Position numbers and translations under genes: made by a program | The notes under the pieces: generated by a model | The model's database searches: none | The model's input: only the letters and a program-made list of their open reading frames with translations | What the model was told of the DNA's origin: nothing | DNA from: Negativicutes bacterium UBA1444 | GTDB taxonomy: Bacteria > Bacillota > Negativicutes > UBA1444 | DNA length: 6,552 bases | Assembly (NCBI GenBank): GCA_002329525.1 | Contig: DCTI01000001.1 | Coordinates: 1-6,552 of the forward strand | Direction: 5' to 3' | In this document: piece after piece, positions 1-6,177 of the stretch | How positions within the stretch are numbered: the stretch's first letter is position 1 | Layout of the letters: every line of letters starts with the position of its first letter

Positions 1-877
1 CGGTGCCGATTGGCAGGCGGTCAATGATGCCGTGCCCCCGGGCGCCGGCGACAACCAGATCGAAACCGTGTTTTTGTGAGTACTCCATCAGAACCTGCGA
101 CGCATTACCTTCCAGAACCTGAGTTGTGATTTCGACGCCGAGATTCCGACCGACATTTTTAACGCCTTCCATCATTGCCGTATCGGCCTCTTCGATCTCT
201 TTAATTTTGGCCATCATTCTTGCTGCGGATCCGGATTCTGCCATGCCGTACGCCAGCGCCATTTCCGCCGATTCACGAACCTTCAGCGCTGTAATCTGAG
301 CGTTCACCGGCCGGGCCATTTCAATCGCCCAATCCAGACATTCCTTGCTATGCGCGGACCCATCATACGCGACCAAGATTTTTCGCAAGGTTGCCATAAT
401 CAATGAGCCGCCCTGAAACTCGACAAGCGGGCAGCATTTTACCACCAGAACCGGCACGGGGGACAAACTGACGAGATGTCGGGTGACACTTCCCACCAAC
501 AACTGCTTCAAAGCGCCATGACCCCGGTTGCCGGTGATAATCATGTCCATGGCATGCTGCTTTGCATAATTTAGGATGGATTCGGCAACCTTTCCTTTGA
601 GAATTTCCGTAGTGATTCGTAATCCGTGCTCCGTGCCCAGGGCCTTGGCTTCGGCCATCAGTTGCTGGTCTTGCTTTTCCAGCTGTTCGTACTGATCCAG
701 ACTGTCCGGCAATATGGAACCTGCTTCCTTTAGAGGACGTGTGAGAAAAGGCTCAAAAACTTTGACTGCGGTGATGTTGGCACCGGAGTGACGACCGAAA
801 TAAATTGCCCAATGCAGGGCCTCTTTGCTGTGAGGAGAACCATCATAGGAAACCAGAACATTTTGCAGTTTTGCCAT
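1..877 (-). CDS. Tandem two-domain universal stress protein (UspA family), 3' end outside window
   Basis: The reading frame is open from an ATG at 875-877 to the window edge, giving 292 residues. It contains two USP domains in one frame. Domain 1 is about residues 1-150 and opens with MAKLQNVLVSYDGS. Domain 2 starts at M161 with the parallel MATLRKILVAYDGS. Each has the nucleotide-binding pattern G-2x-G-9x-G(S/T): G116, G119, G129-S130 in domain 1, and G278, G281, G291-T292 in domain 2. Each also has the early Asp (D12, D172). USPs with this pattern bind ATP and are soluble cytoplasmic proteins linked to survival under stress. The start is fixed by AGGAGG at 887-892, 9 bases upstream. Only about 15-25 residues should be missing at the C-terminus. 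The gene stands alone and diverges from the transporter operon. Family assignment is firm; the specific role is unknown. Confidence 0.93.
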   Translation of the reverse strand, partial: MAKLQNVLVSYDGSPHSKEALHWAIYFGRHSGANITAVKVFEPFLTRPLKEAGSILPDSLDQYEQLEKQDQQLMAEAKALGTEHGLRITTEILKGKVAESILNYAKQHAMDMIITGNRGHGALKQLLVGSVTRHLVSLSPVPVLVVKCCPLVEFQGGSLIMATLRKILVAYDGSAHSKECLDWAIEMARPVNAQITALKVRESAEMALAYGMAESGSAARMMAKIKEIEEADTAMMEGVKNVGRNLGVEITTQVLEGNASQVLMEYSQKHGFDLVVAGARGHGIIDRLPIGT

Positions 878-886
878 GATTATTTT

Positions 887-892
887 CCTCCT
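887..892 (-). promoter_or_regulatory. Ribosome binding site of the universal stress protein gene
   Basis: AGGAGG on the minus strand lies 9 bases before the ATG at 875-877. It supports this start for the two-domain protein. Confidence 0.8.
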
Positions 893-924
893 CTCCATAT
901 TAAGTCGGAATTATCTGTAATTTC

Positions 925-952
925 ATTATAGCATCATTCTGAATGGAAGCAA
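925..952 (-). promoter_or_regulatory. Sigma-A-type promoter of the universal stress protein gene
   Basis: On the minus strand a perfect -10 box TATAAT (925-930) is preceded by TGC, making an extended -10 (TGnTATAAT). A -35-like TTGCTT lies at 947-952 with a 16-base spacer. Transcription would begin near 918, giving a leader of roughly 40 bases before the ATG. This is the best promoter in the window by eye. The extended -10 makes up for the imperfect -35. Confidence 0.75.
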
Positions 953-1127
953 TATACAAACTGATACAAGGTCAGGTGGTAAATTCTTTCGAAAAAATAA
1001 TTTGAGTGGCAGGATTTTCCTAGCGGGGCAGCGAACATAACGCACGTTGCGGAAAAGACGGCGCAGTTTACGTTTTCTCAATCTTGCCTTAACCTGCATC
1101 CCTGAACAAAGCGGTATACTGAAAGGC

Positions 1128-1133
1128 GGAGGT
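1128..1133 (+). promoter_or_regulatory. Ribosome binding site that sets the GTG start of the first permease
   Basis: GGAGGT ends 6 bases before the GTG at 1140. A longer frame exists from TTG at 1047, but it has no such site and would add about 31 basic, non-conserved residues ahead of the first membrane helix. The GTG is therefore the better start. Confidence 0.85.
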
Positions 1134-1139
1134 GGTCCC

Positions 1140-2012
1140 GTGGCCTGGCGGAACATCGGGCGGGCGGCATTGTATCTTGGGCCCTCGCTGGTTATCTTCA
1201 CGCTGTTTGTTTTTTATCCTTTGGTGAAGTCGGTTCGGCTCAGTTTGCATGAAACCAATATCGTTGGCGTCGAAAAGTTTTATGTCGGCTTTCAGCAATA
1301 TGTGGAGATTTTTACGACCGGCAATTTTGGCCACAATCTCTGGCTAACATTCCTGTTTACGCTTTATACGGTGGTTCCTGGCATCGTAATCGGCATGGGC
1401 CTTGCTTACATTGCCAACTGGCGTTTGAAGGGGATTGGGATATTCCGGACCGTCTTTGCTTCGCCATTGGTGATCGCGGTAGCCAGCGCCTCCATGATCT
1501 GGATGCTGTTGTTCAACCCGAGCGCCGGGGTGCTGACTTTCTTCCTTTCGAAACTTGGCCTTTCCCAGGTCAATTGGCTATCCGATCCCAAGTGGGCGTT
1601 GTTTTCCGTTTGCGTGGTGTCGGTGTGGCGTTCGCTGGGGTTCAATACGATCGTTCTGCTGTCCGGACTGCAGGCCATTCCGGAACAGCTGTATGAAAGC
1701 GCCCGCATCGACGGCGCCGGATCCTTCCGGCAGTTTAAGGATATCACGTTGCCGATGATGTCGCCGACGCTGTTTTTTGTGTTCATTGTTTCTGTGATCA
1801 ATGCCCTGCAGACCTTCGGCGAAATCAATATTTTGACGCAGGGCGGCCCCGCCGGCGCGACCAATGTAATCGTCTATTCGATCTATCGCGAGGCATTTTT
1901 CAATTTCCACTTCAGCTTTGCCAGCGCCCAGGCCATCGTCCTGTTCCTGATCATCCTGGTGTTGACCGTGCTGGAATTCGTGATCCTGGAAAAGAAGGTG
2001 TTTTACCGATGA
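1140..2012 (+). CDS. ugpA: ABC sugar/glycerol-3-phosphate-type permease, UgpA/MalF family
   Basis: This is a 290-residue inner-membrane permease of the binding-protein-dependent transport family (CUT1). It forms half of the channel with the product of the next gene. About six hydrophobic segments can be seen: roughly residues 10-32, 67-93, 104-125, 148-176, 207-228 and 260-284. The cytoplasmic coupling loop (EAA motif) is at residues 182-209, beginning EQLYESARIDGAG and ending in the conserved LP; this loop docks on the ATPase. The short N-terminus before helix 1 fits UgpA-like proteins and lacks the extra helices of enteric MalF. The start is GTG, with GGAGGT 6 bases upstream. Its stop overlaps the next start as ATGA (2009-2012), a sign of translational coupling. 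The family is certain. The ugpA label rests mainly on the UgpB-like binding protein, and substrate is not proven. Confidence 0.88.
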   Translation: MAWRNIGRAALYLGPSLVIFTLFVFYPLVKSVRLSLHETNIVGVEKFYVGFQQYVEIFTTGNFGHNLWLTFLFTLYTVVPGIVIGMGLAYIANWRLKGIGIFRTVFASPLVIAVASASMIWMLLFNPSAGVLTFFLSKLGLSQVNWLSDPKWALFSVCVVSVWRSLGFNTIVLLSGLQAIPEQLYESARIDGAGSFRQFKDITLPMMSPTLFFVFIVSVINALQTFGEINILTQGGPAGATNVIVYSIYREAFFNFHFSFASAQAIVLFLIILVLTVLEFVILEKKVFYR

Positions 2013-2827
2013 AAAAATTGATCACTGCGGGACAATACCTCATCCTGGCGCTCGCTTCGCTGATCCTGCTGTTCCCGGTCCTGTATGCCCTGCTGGTCAG
2101 TTTGCAGAATGCATCGGAAAGCGTGGCCTATCCGCCGGTTTTTATCCCTGACAAATTGCACTGGCAGAGTTATGTGAAGGCGATGGAAACCGCTCCGGTA
2201 TTCCGGTTTATCTTTAACAGCTTCGTGGTCTCCGCCATCGTGACGGTGGGGCAGCTCATCACGGCCAGCCTGGCGGCCTATGCGTTCAGTTTCCTGACGT
2301 TTCCGGGGCGAAACGCCATCTTTTACGTCTTTCTGTCGACAATGATGATTCCTTGGGAAGTCACTATCATTCCCAACTATTTCACCATCCGCGAACTTAA
2401 CTGGCTGGATACCTACCAGGGCTTGGCGGTGCCTTTCCTGGCGTCGGCCTTCGGGACCTTCCTGCTGCGACAGGCTTTCATGACCTTGCCGCGGGAGTTG
2501 TACGATGCGGCCCGGATCGACGGGTGCGGTCATTTCCGCTTCTTCCTGACCATGGTCCTGCCGTTGTCCCGCCCCGCACTAGGCACATTGGCCGTCTATT
2601 CCTTCCTGATGACCTACAATCAGTACCTGTGGCCGTTGCTGGTGACCAACAAGGATACCATGCGAACCGTCCAGATTGGCCTCGCCATGCTGCAATGGGA
2701 TCAGGCTGCCGCCTGGAACAGCATTATGGCCGGCGTGATTCTGGTTTCGTTGCCCGCCGCCCTGTTGTTGATTGCCGGACAGAAACAGCTGGTCCGGGGA
2801 TTGACGGCGGGAGCCCTGAAAGGATAA
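2009..2827 (+). CDS. ugpE: ABC sugar/glycerol-3-phosphate-type permease, UgpE/MalG family
   Basis: This 272-residue protein is the second channel subunit of the importer. Six hydrophobic segments are visible, around residues 8-32, 68-95, 101-124, 135-157, 183-207 and 238-262. Helix 1 is followed by an external stretch with the family-typical pattern FIPDKLHWQSYVKAM. The coupling loop runs from about E163 to P190, with RELYDAARIDGCG followed by VLP, the EAA motif that contacts the ATPase. A tract with IPWEV and a Leu-Asp-Thr-Tyr turn (near residues 110-136) also matches MalG/UgpE proteins. Its ATG overlaps the stop of the upstream permease, so the two subunits are probably made in equal amounts. 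The binding-protein gene starts 29 bases after its stop. Membership is certain; substrate is inferred from that neighbour. Confidence 0.88.
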   Translation: MKKLITAGQYLILALASLILLFPVLYALLVSLQNASESVAYPPVFIPDKLHWQSYVKAMETAPVFRFIFNSFVVSAIVTVGQLITASLAAYAFSFLTFPGRNAIFYVFLSTMMIPWEVTIIPNYFTIRELNWLDTYQGLAVPFLASAFGTFLLRQAFMTLPRELYDAARIDGCGHFRFFLTMVLPLSRPALGTLAVYSFLMTYNQYLWPLLVTNKDTMRTVQIGLAMLQWDQAAAWNSIMAGVILVSLPAALLLIAGQKQLVRGLTAGALKG

Positions 2828-2841
2828 ATGTCAAGAAAAAA

Positions 2842-2848
2842 GAGGGGG
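2842..2848 (+). promoter_or_regulatory. Ribosome binding site that sets the binding-protein start
   Basis: GAGGGGG ends 8 bases before the ATG at 2857. The frame is open far upstream (to about 2524), but that part overlaps the permease in another frame. The 2857 start gives a textbook lipoprotein signal peptide immediately, so it is preferred. Confidence 0.75.
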
Positions 2849-2856
2849 TAAAATCG

Positions 2857-4203
2857 ATGAACTGGAAGAAAGCCTGTTGTCTCGTAGTCCTGGTGTTGTT
2901 CGTACTCGGCGCCGTTGGCTGCGGCGGCGGCGAAAAGCCGAAAACGGACGCGAAGAAACCCATCAAAGTGGTGTTCTGGTATTCGGTCGGCGGCAAGGTT
3001 TCCGAATCCACGAAAGCCCTGGTCGAAAAATTCAACGCCTCCCAGAAAGACATTGTCGTGGAAGCGATTTTTCAGGGCTCCTACGACGACGCCATCAACA
3101 AGCTGAAACAGTCCATCGTTTCCAAGTCGGCACCGCATGTCATGCAGGTCTATGATATCGGCAGCCGTTTCATGATCGACAGCAAAGCGGTGGTACCCGT
3201 CCAGAAATGGGTCGATGCCGAAAAAATCGATCTGAAGGTTTACGAACCGAATCTGCTGGCCTATTATACGGTCGACAACAAACTGTATTCGATGCCTTTC
3301 AACACGTCCACGCCGATCCTGTACTACAACAAGAACATGTTCAAGGATGCGGGACTGGATCCGGCAAAACCGCCCAAAACGTTTGACGAAGTGGCTGCAG
3401 CGGCGGCGAAGCTGACCGTGAAGGATGCCGCCGGCAAAGTAACGCGGCCGGGGATCACCATTGCCATTTACGGTTGGTTCTTTGAACAGCTGATGGCCGT
3501 ACAGAACGCTTTCTACGCCAACAACGAGAATGGCCGCGCCGCGGCGGCGACGGCGACCGCGTTCAACTCGCCCGAGGGCGAAAAGATCCTATCCTGGTGG
3601 CAGGGCATGGTGAAATCCGGGGTTGCCGGCAATATCGGCCGTAAAACCGCGGACACGCAAAAAGCGTTCATCGGCGGACAAACCGCCATGACCATCGATT
3701 CGACCGGCGTTTTGGGCGACATCGTGACCGGCGTCGGCGGCAAATTCGAAGTCGGCACCGCGTTTCTGCCCCGGCCGGAAGGCGCCAAGGGCGGCGTAAT
3801 TATCGGCGGCGGCTCGCTGTGGATGCTCGCCGGCCATCCGGAAGCGGAAGAAAAAGCGGCCTGGACCTTCATCAAATTTATGACCGCTGAAAAACAGCAG
3901 GCGTTCTGGCACATCAACACCGGTTATTTCCCGGTGACGCTGAAGGCCTACGACGACGCCGATCTGAAGAAACACCACGAGAAATATCCGCAATTCAAGG
4001 TCGCTGTCGACCAGCTGCACAGCACGCCGATCACCCGGGCGACGCAGGGCGCGCTACTGGGCGTGTTCACCCAATCCCGCCAGGAGATCGAGACCGCCAT
4101 CGAGCAGGTTCTGAACAACCAGGCCTCGCCGAAGGAAGCCCTGACGAAAACGGCCGGCATCGTGGATGCGGCCATCACCCGGTACAATCAGACAGTGAAA
4201 TGA
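2857..4203 (+). CDS. ugpB: ABC transporter substrate-binding lipoprotein, UgpB-like (SBP family 1)
   Basis: This 448-residue extracellular solute receptor feeds the two permeases. Its signal peptide runs MNWKKACCLVVLVLFVLGAVG with C22 as the lipidated cysteine, followed by a short Gly/Lys-rich linker. Many stretches match E. coli UgpB as I remember it: FWYSVGG (compare FWHSMEG), QVYDIGS near 97-102, SMPFNTSTPILYYNK around 146-158, a GRKTADTQKAF segment, AMTIDSTG (277-284), IIGGGSLWM (315-323) and WHINTGYFPVT (351-361). The E. coli ligand contacts appear kept at Y76, S151, S282, G317/G318 and Y357. The acidic contact is D100 in place of Glu. The ligand-binding Arg aligns with L400 (QGALLG), though R394 and R408 lie near. 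The ligand may therefore not be glycerol-3-phosphate; glycerophosphodiesters or a sugar are alternatives. Confidence 0.87.
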   Translation: MNWKKACCLVVLVLFVLGAVGCGGGEKPKTDAKKPIKVVFWYSVGGKVSESTKALVEKFNASQKDIVVEAIFQGSYDDAINKLKQSIVSKSAPHVMQVYDIGSRFMIDSKAVVPVQKWVDAEKIDLKVYEPNLLAYYTVDNKLYSMPFNTSTPILYYNKNMFKDAGLDPAKPPKTFDEVAAAAAKLTVKDAAGKVTRPGITIAIYGWFFEQLMAVQNAFYANNENGRAAAATATAFNSPEGEKILSWWQGMVKSGVAGNIGRKTADTQKAFIGGQTAMTIDSTGVLGDIVTGVGGKFEVGTAFLPRPEGAKGGVIIGGGSLWMLAGHPEAEEKAAWTFIKFMTAEKQQAFWHINTGYFPVTLKAYDDADLKKHHEKYPQFKVAVDQLHSTPITRATQGALLGVFTQSRQEIETAIEQVLNNQASPKEALTKTAGIVDAAITRYNQTVK

Positions 4204-4218
4204 CAAGGGGATGACGAC

Positions 4219-5322
4219 ATGGCGGGGGTCAGTCTTCGCAAAATCAGCAAGGTGTTTGGCACCCAGACGGCTGTGGCGCCAATGGATCTGGAAATTGCCG
4301 ATGGCGAGTTCCTTGTGTTGGTGGGGCCATCCGGCTGCGGAAAAACTACAACGTTGCGCATGATCGCCGGCCTGGAGACGCCCACGGCCGGAGAAATCCG
4401 GATCGGCGACCGGGATGTGACGCATCTGGAACCGAAGCACCGGGACATTGCCATGGTGTTTCAAAACTACGCACTGTACCCCCACATGACCGTCTATGCC
4501 AACATGGCCTACAGCCTCCGACTCCGGGGAATGGACAAGGCGGAAGTGGAGCAGCGGATCCACAAAGCTTCGGCCATTCTGGGAATCGAAGCGCTGCTGG
4601 ACCGTCTGCCGCGGCAGTTATCCGGTGGACAGCAACAGCGGGTCGCCCTGGGACGGGCCATTGTCCGCGATCCGCAGGTTTTTCTCATGGACGAACCGCT
4701 GTCCAACCTCGATGCCAAGTTGCGTGTTCAGACCCGGGCGGAATTGATCAAGCTGCACAAGCGGCTGAATACAACGGTGGTTTACGTGACCCACGACCAG
4801 GTGGAAGCCATGACGATGGGCACGCGAATCGTCGTGATGAAGGACGGCTTTGTCCAGCAGGTGGGAGAACCCGGCGTGATTTACCGGGAGCCAGCCAACA
4901 TGTTTGTTGCGGCCTTCATCGGATCGCCGCCCATGCAGTTTTTGCGGGGGCGGACGACTCGGGAAGCCGGCGGTGTCCTGTTCCAGGGAAACGGATTTGC
5001 GCTTCCCCTGCCGGCTTTCGGCGAACAAACACCGATCCGGGATGGACTCGTCCTAGGCGTCCGGCCGGAAAATCTGGAATTGACCGACGAAACCGTTGCC
5101 ATTCCGACGATTGTCGACGTTGTCGAGAATATCGGGTCGGAGGCCCTGATTCACGGGAAGACGCCGGACGACGAGCTGATCGTGGTCCGGATGGCCACGC
5201 CGGAGACTGTTCCGGCGGCAGGAGAACGGATTCAGGTCAAACCGGTCCGCGGGAACCTCCATCTGTTCGATGCGGATTCCGGCGCCGCTCTGGCGTTGGC
5301 GAAAATCAAAACAAACGGCTAA
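4219..5322 (+). CDS. ugpC: ABC transporter ATPase of the UgpC/MalK/MsmX type
   Basis: This 367-residue cytoplasmic ATPase powers the importer as a homodimer. In order: Walker A GPSGCGKTT at 36-44, Q-loop Q82 (VFQNYALYPHMTV), signature LSGGQQQRVALGRA at 134-147, Walker B FLMDE at 155-159, D-loop SNLDAKLR at 162-169, and switch histidine H192 (VTHDQVEAM). From about residue 235 follows the OB/TOBE regulatory region typical of the MalK group, including GSPPMQFL and VLGVRPENL. All catalytic residues are present and the length is normal. AAGGGG at 4205-4210 lies 8 bases before the ATG; only 15 bases separate it from the binding-protein stop. UgpC, MalK and MsmX cannot be told apart by sequence alone, and such ATPases often serve several importers. 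The gene name follows its operon. Confidence 0.92.
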   Translation: MAGVSLRKISKVFGTQTAVAPMDLEIADGEFLVLVGPSGCGKTTTLRMIAGLETPTAGEIRIGDRDVTHLEPKHRDIAMVFQNYALYPHMTVYANMAYSLRLRGMDKAEVEQRIHKASAILGIEALLDRLPRQLSGGQQQRVALGRAIVRDPQVFLMDEPLSNLDAKLRVQTRAELIKLHKRLNTTVVYVTHDQVEAMTMGTRIVVMKDGFVQQVGEPGVIYREPANMFVAAFIGSPPMQFLRGRTTREAGGVLFQGNGFALPLPAFGEQTPIRDGLVLGVRPENLELTDETVAIPTIVDVVENIGSEALIHGKTPDDELIVVRMATPETVPAAGERIQVKPVRGNLHLFDADSGAALALAKIKTNG

Positions 5323-5338
5323 ATTTGTCGGGACAAAG

Positions 5339-5369
5339 AAAGGGAGCCTTCTTGCGAAGCGCTCCCTTT
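5339..5369. terminator. Intrinsic terminator, probably bidirectional, between convergent genes
   Basis: Perfect 9-base arms AAAGGGAGC (5339-5347) and GCTCCCTTT (5361-5369) enclose a second matched pair, CTTC (5348-5351) and GAAG (5356-5359), with loop TTGC and one unpaired C at 5360. Together this gives a stem of about 13 pairs. It lies 16 bases after the ATPase stop and 42 bases after the end of the opposing cyclophilin gene. On the minus strand the stem is followed by a T-rich run (CTTTGT after the stem's TTT). On the plus strand only the stem's own TTT and scattered T's follow, so termination may be stronger for the cyclophilin transcript. Confidence 0.85.
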
Positions 5370-5411
5370 GCTCATTCCCAAACCTGAGGTTGGAACTGTT
5401 GATTTGTTGCT

Positions 5412-6020
5412 TTATTCGATGGTGACTTTTTTCATGACGACATCTTCCACCGGTCGGTCGGCGGCGTTGGTGACAACTTTGCCGATGGCTTTCACAACGT
5501 CGAGGCCTTCGATGACCTTGCCGAACACGGCATGGCGATTGTTCAGGTGCGGTGTGGGGCCCAGCGTGATGAAGAACTGCGAGCCGCCGGTGTTCGGCCC
5601 GGCGTTGGCCATCGACAGGATACCGGCGCTGTCATGCTTCAGATCGGGATGGAATTCATCCGGAATCCGGTAGCCGGGGCCGCCGCGACCCGTTCCCGTG
5701 GGATCGCCGCCCTGAATCATGAAACCGTCGATAACGCGGTGGAAAATTACGCCATCATAAAAGCCCTTGGTCGCCAGGTCGATGAAGTTCTTCGTGGTGA
5801 TCGGCGCCTTGTCTTCGAATAGTTCAATCCGGAAGGTTCCTTTGTTGGTTTCAAAGCGGGCAATTCGATTTTTGGCCGGCGGTGTTGCCGGTTTATCATT
5901 TTCCGCCTTGGGGGCCGGTTTTCCATTGGGCGCCGGCGTGCCGGCAGAACCGGAACAACCGGTCATCAGGAGCATGGACGTGCAGAGCATGAGCAGTGTT
6001 GTCCATCGGTTTCTGAACAT
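5412..6020 (-). CDS. Lipid-anchored cyclophilin-type peptidyl-prolyl cis-trans isomerase
   Basis: This 202-residue enzyme would speed proline isomerisation in proteins outside the membrane. The N-terminus [21 protein letters not shown] leads to C22, a lipoprotein signal. A Pro/Ala/Lys-rich linker follows (about residues 23-51), then one cyclophilin domain (52-202). Active-site features are present: [14 protein letters not shown] at 93-106 with the catalytic R95, F100 and Q103; a [10 protein letters not shown] turn at 108-117; [16 protein letters not shown] at 137-152; and [12 protein letters not shown] at 158-169. The position that is Trp in human cyclophilin A is His158, as is common in bacterial members. 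GGAGG on the minus strand supports the ATG at 6018-6020. The gene is monocistronic, convergent with the transporter and ends before the shared terminator. It would act as a general folding helper rather than a transporter part. Confidence 0.93.
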   Translation of the reverse strand: MFRNRWTTLLMLCTSMLLMTGCSGSAGTPAPNGKPAPKAENDKPATPPAKNRIARFETNKGTFRIELFEDKAPITTKNFIDLATKGFYDGVIFHRVIDGFMIQGGDPTGTGRGGPGYRIPDEFHPDLKHDSAGILSMANAGPNTGGSQFFITLGPTPHLNNRHAVFGKVIEGLDVVKAIGKVVTNAADRPVEDVVMKKVTIE

Positions 6021-6029
6021 TTTGCATAG

Positions 6030-6034
6030 CCTCC
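6030..6034 (-). promoter_or_regulatory. Ribosome binding site of the cyclophilin gene
   Basis: GGAGG on the minus strand lies 9 bases before the ATG at 6018-6020. The frame continues upstream with no comparable site, and the signal peptide begins directly at this ATG, so longer starts are rejected. A nearer ATG at 6025-6027 is out of frame. Confidence 0.75.
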
Positions 6035-6074
6035 ATTCACAATAAATAATCCTGCTGTGTGAAATCACTTCCCT

Positions 6075-6103
6075 ATTGTACCGTAATTGCCGGGTCGCGG
6101 CAA
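6075..6103 (-). promoter_or_regulatory. Sigma-A-type promoter of the cyclophilin gene
   Basis: On the minus strand, -35 TTGCCG (6098-6103) and -10 TACAAT (6075-6080) are separated by exactly 17 bases. RNA would start near 6068, leaving a leader of about 47 bases. The -35 box lies inside an inverted repeat (6087-6103), so the promoter may be controlled. Confidence 0.7.
6087..6103. promoter_or_regulatory. Perfect inverted repeat overlapping the cyclophilin -35 box
   Basis: TTGCCG (6087-6092) and CGGCAA (6098-6103) are exact complements around a 5-base centre GGTCG. The right arm is the -35 element itself and the left arm falls in the promoter spacer. A bound dimeric regulator here would block polymerase. 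The arms are only 6 bases, so chance is possible. Confidence 0.4.
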
Positions 6104-6137
6104 CCACGATGGCCGGCGCAGGAAAAGCGGCCCGATT

Positions 6138-6161
6138 GTCGAATTCTGTAACAGAATCGAC
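6138..6161. promoter_or_regulatory. Inverted repeat, candidate operator, in front of the unknown gene
   Basis: The core TTCTGT (6144-6149) and ACAGAA (6151-6156) is a perfect dyad around one A. Outside it GTCGA (6138-6142) pairs with TCGAC (6157-6161), offset by one extra A at 6143. That gives 11 paired positions in 24 bases, ending 4 bases before the ribosome site GGAGG at 6166-6170. It could be a DNA operator, or an RNA hairpin in the leader. It does not match the Bacillus LexA box. Confidence 0.5.
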
Positions 6162-6177
6162 AGGCGGAGGGAAGTCC

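Larger units (their letters stand above)
878..1139. other. Divergent intergenic region between the stress protein gene and the transporter operon
   Basis: The left part (878-960) is AT-rich and holds the minus-strand promoter and ribosome site. At 983-998 lies a near-perfect dyad centred on TTTCGAAA, with arms ATTCTTTC and GAAAAAAT and one mismatch. From about 1005 the sequence becomes GC-rich. A small hairpin lies at 1009-1024 (GC-AGGA, loop TTT, TCCT, bulged A, GC), and CGCA/TGCG arms at 1041-1050. No convincing plus-strand promoter was found. TATACT at 1115-1120 resembles a -10 box, but it lacks a properly spaced -35 and would start RNA almost on top of the ribosome site. A plus-strand frame open from TTG at 1047 reads into the first permease; I treat that part as untranslated leader. 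Confidence 0.6.
6021..6177. other. Divergent intergenic region between the cyclophilin and the unknown gene
   Basis: This 157-base gap holds the cyclophilin promoter and ribosome site on the minus strand, two inverted repeats (6087-6103 and 6138-6161), and the ribosome site of the plus-strand gene. I could not find a convincing plus-strand -35/-10 pair. TTGTCG at 6136-6141 has no matching -10 at the right distance. Confidence 0.6.

Noticed and set aside
395..397. The stress protein as two separate adjacent genes, the second starting at this ATG
   Set aside because: The frame is continuous with no stop between the domains and there is no strong ribosome site before this ATG. A fusion is the simpler reading.
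1115..1120. TATACT as the -10 box of the transporter operon
   Set aside because: No -35 lies 16-18 bases upstream, and transcription would begin at the ribosome site itself. Kept only as a remark.
1047..1139. Longer N-terminus of the first permease from a TTG start at 1047
   Set aside because: It would add 31 basic residues unlike the family, while GTG at 1140 has a strong GGAGGT site 6 bases upstream and starts just before helix 1.
2524..2856. Long N-terminal extension of the binding protein
   Set aside because: It lies inside the second permease in another frame and would bury the lipoprotein signal. The ATG at 2857 has a good ribosome site and gives the signal peptide at once.
3541..3570. 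GC-rich gcggcgg run as a repeat or CRISPR-like element
   Set aside because: It encodes an Ala-rich helix of the binding protein and does not recur at regular spacing. No CRISPR, tRNA, rRNA or insertion sequence signs were seen anywhere in the window.
4211..4213. ATG at 4211 as start of the ATPase
   Set aside because: It is out of frame with the ATPase. The ATG at 4219 is in frame and well spaced from AAGGGG.
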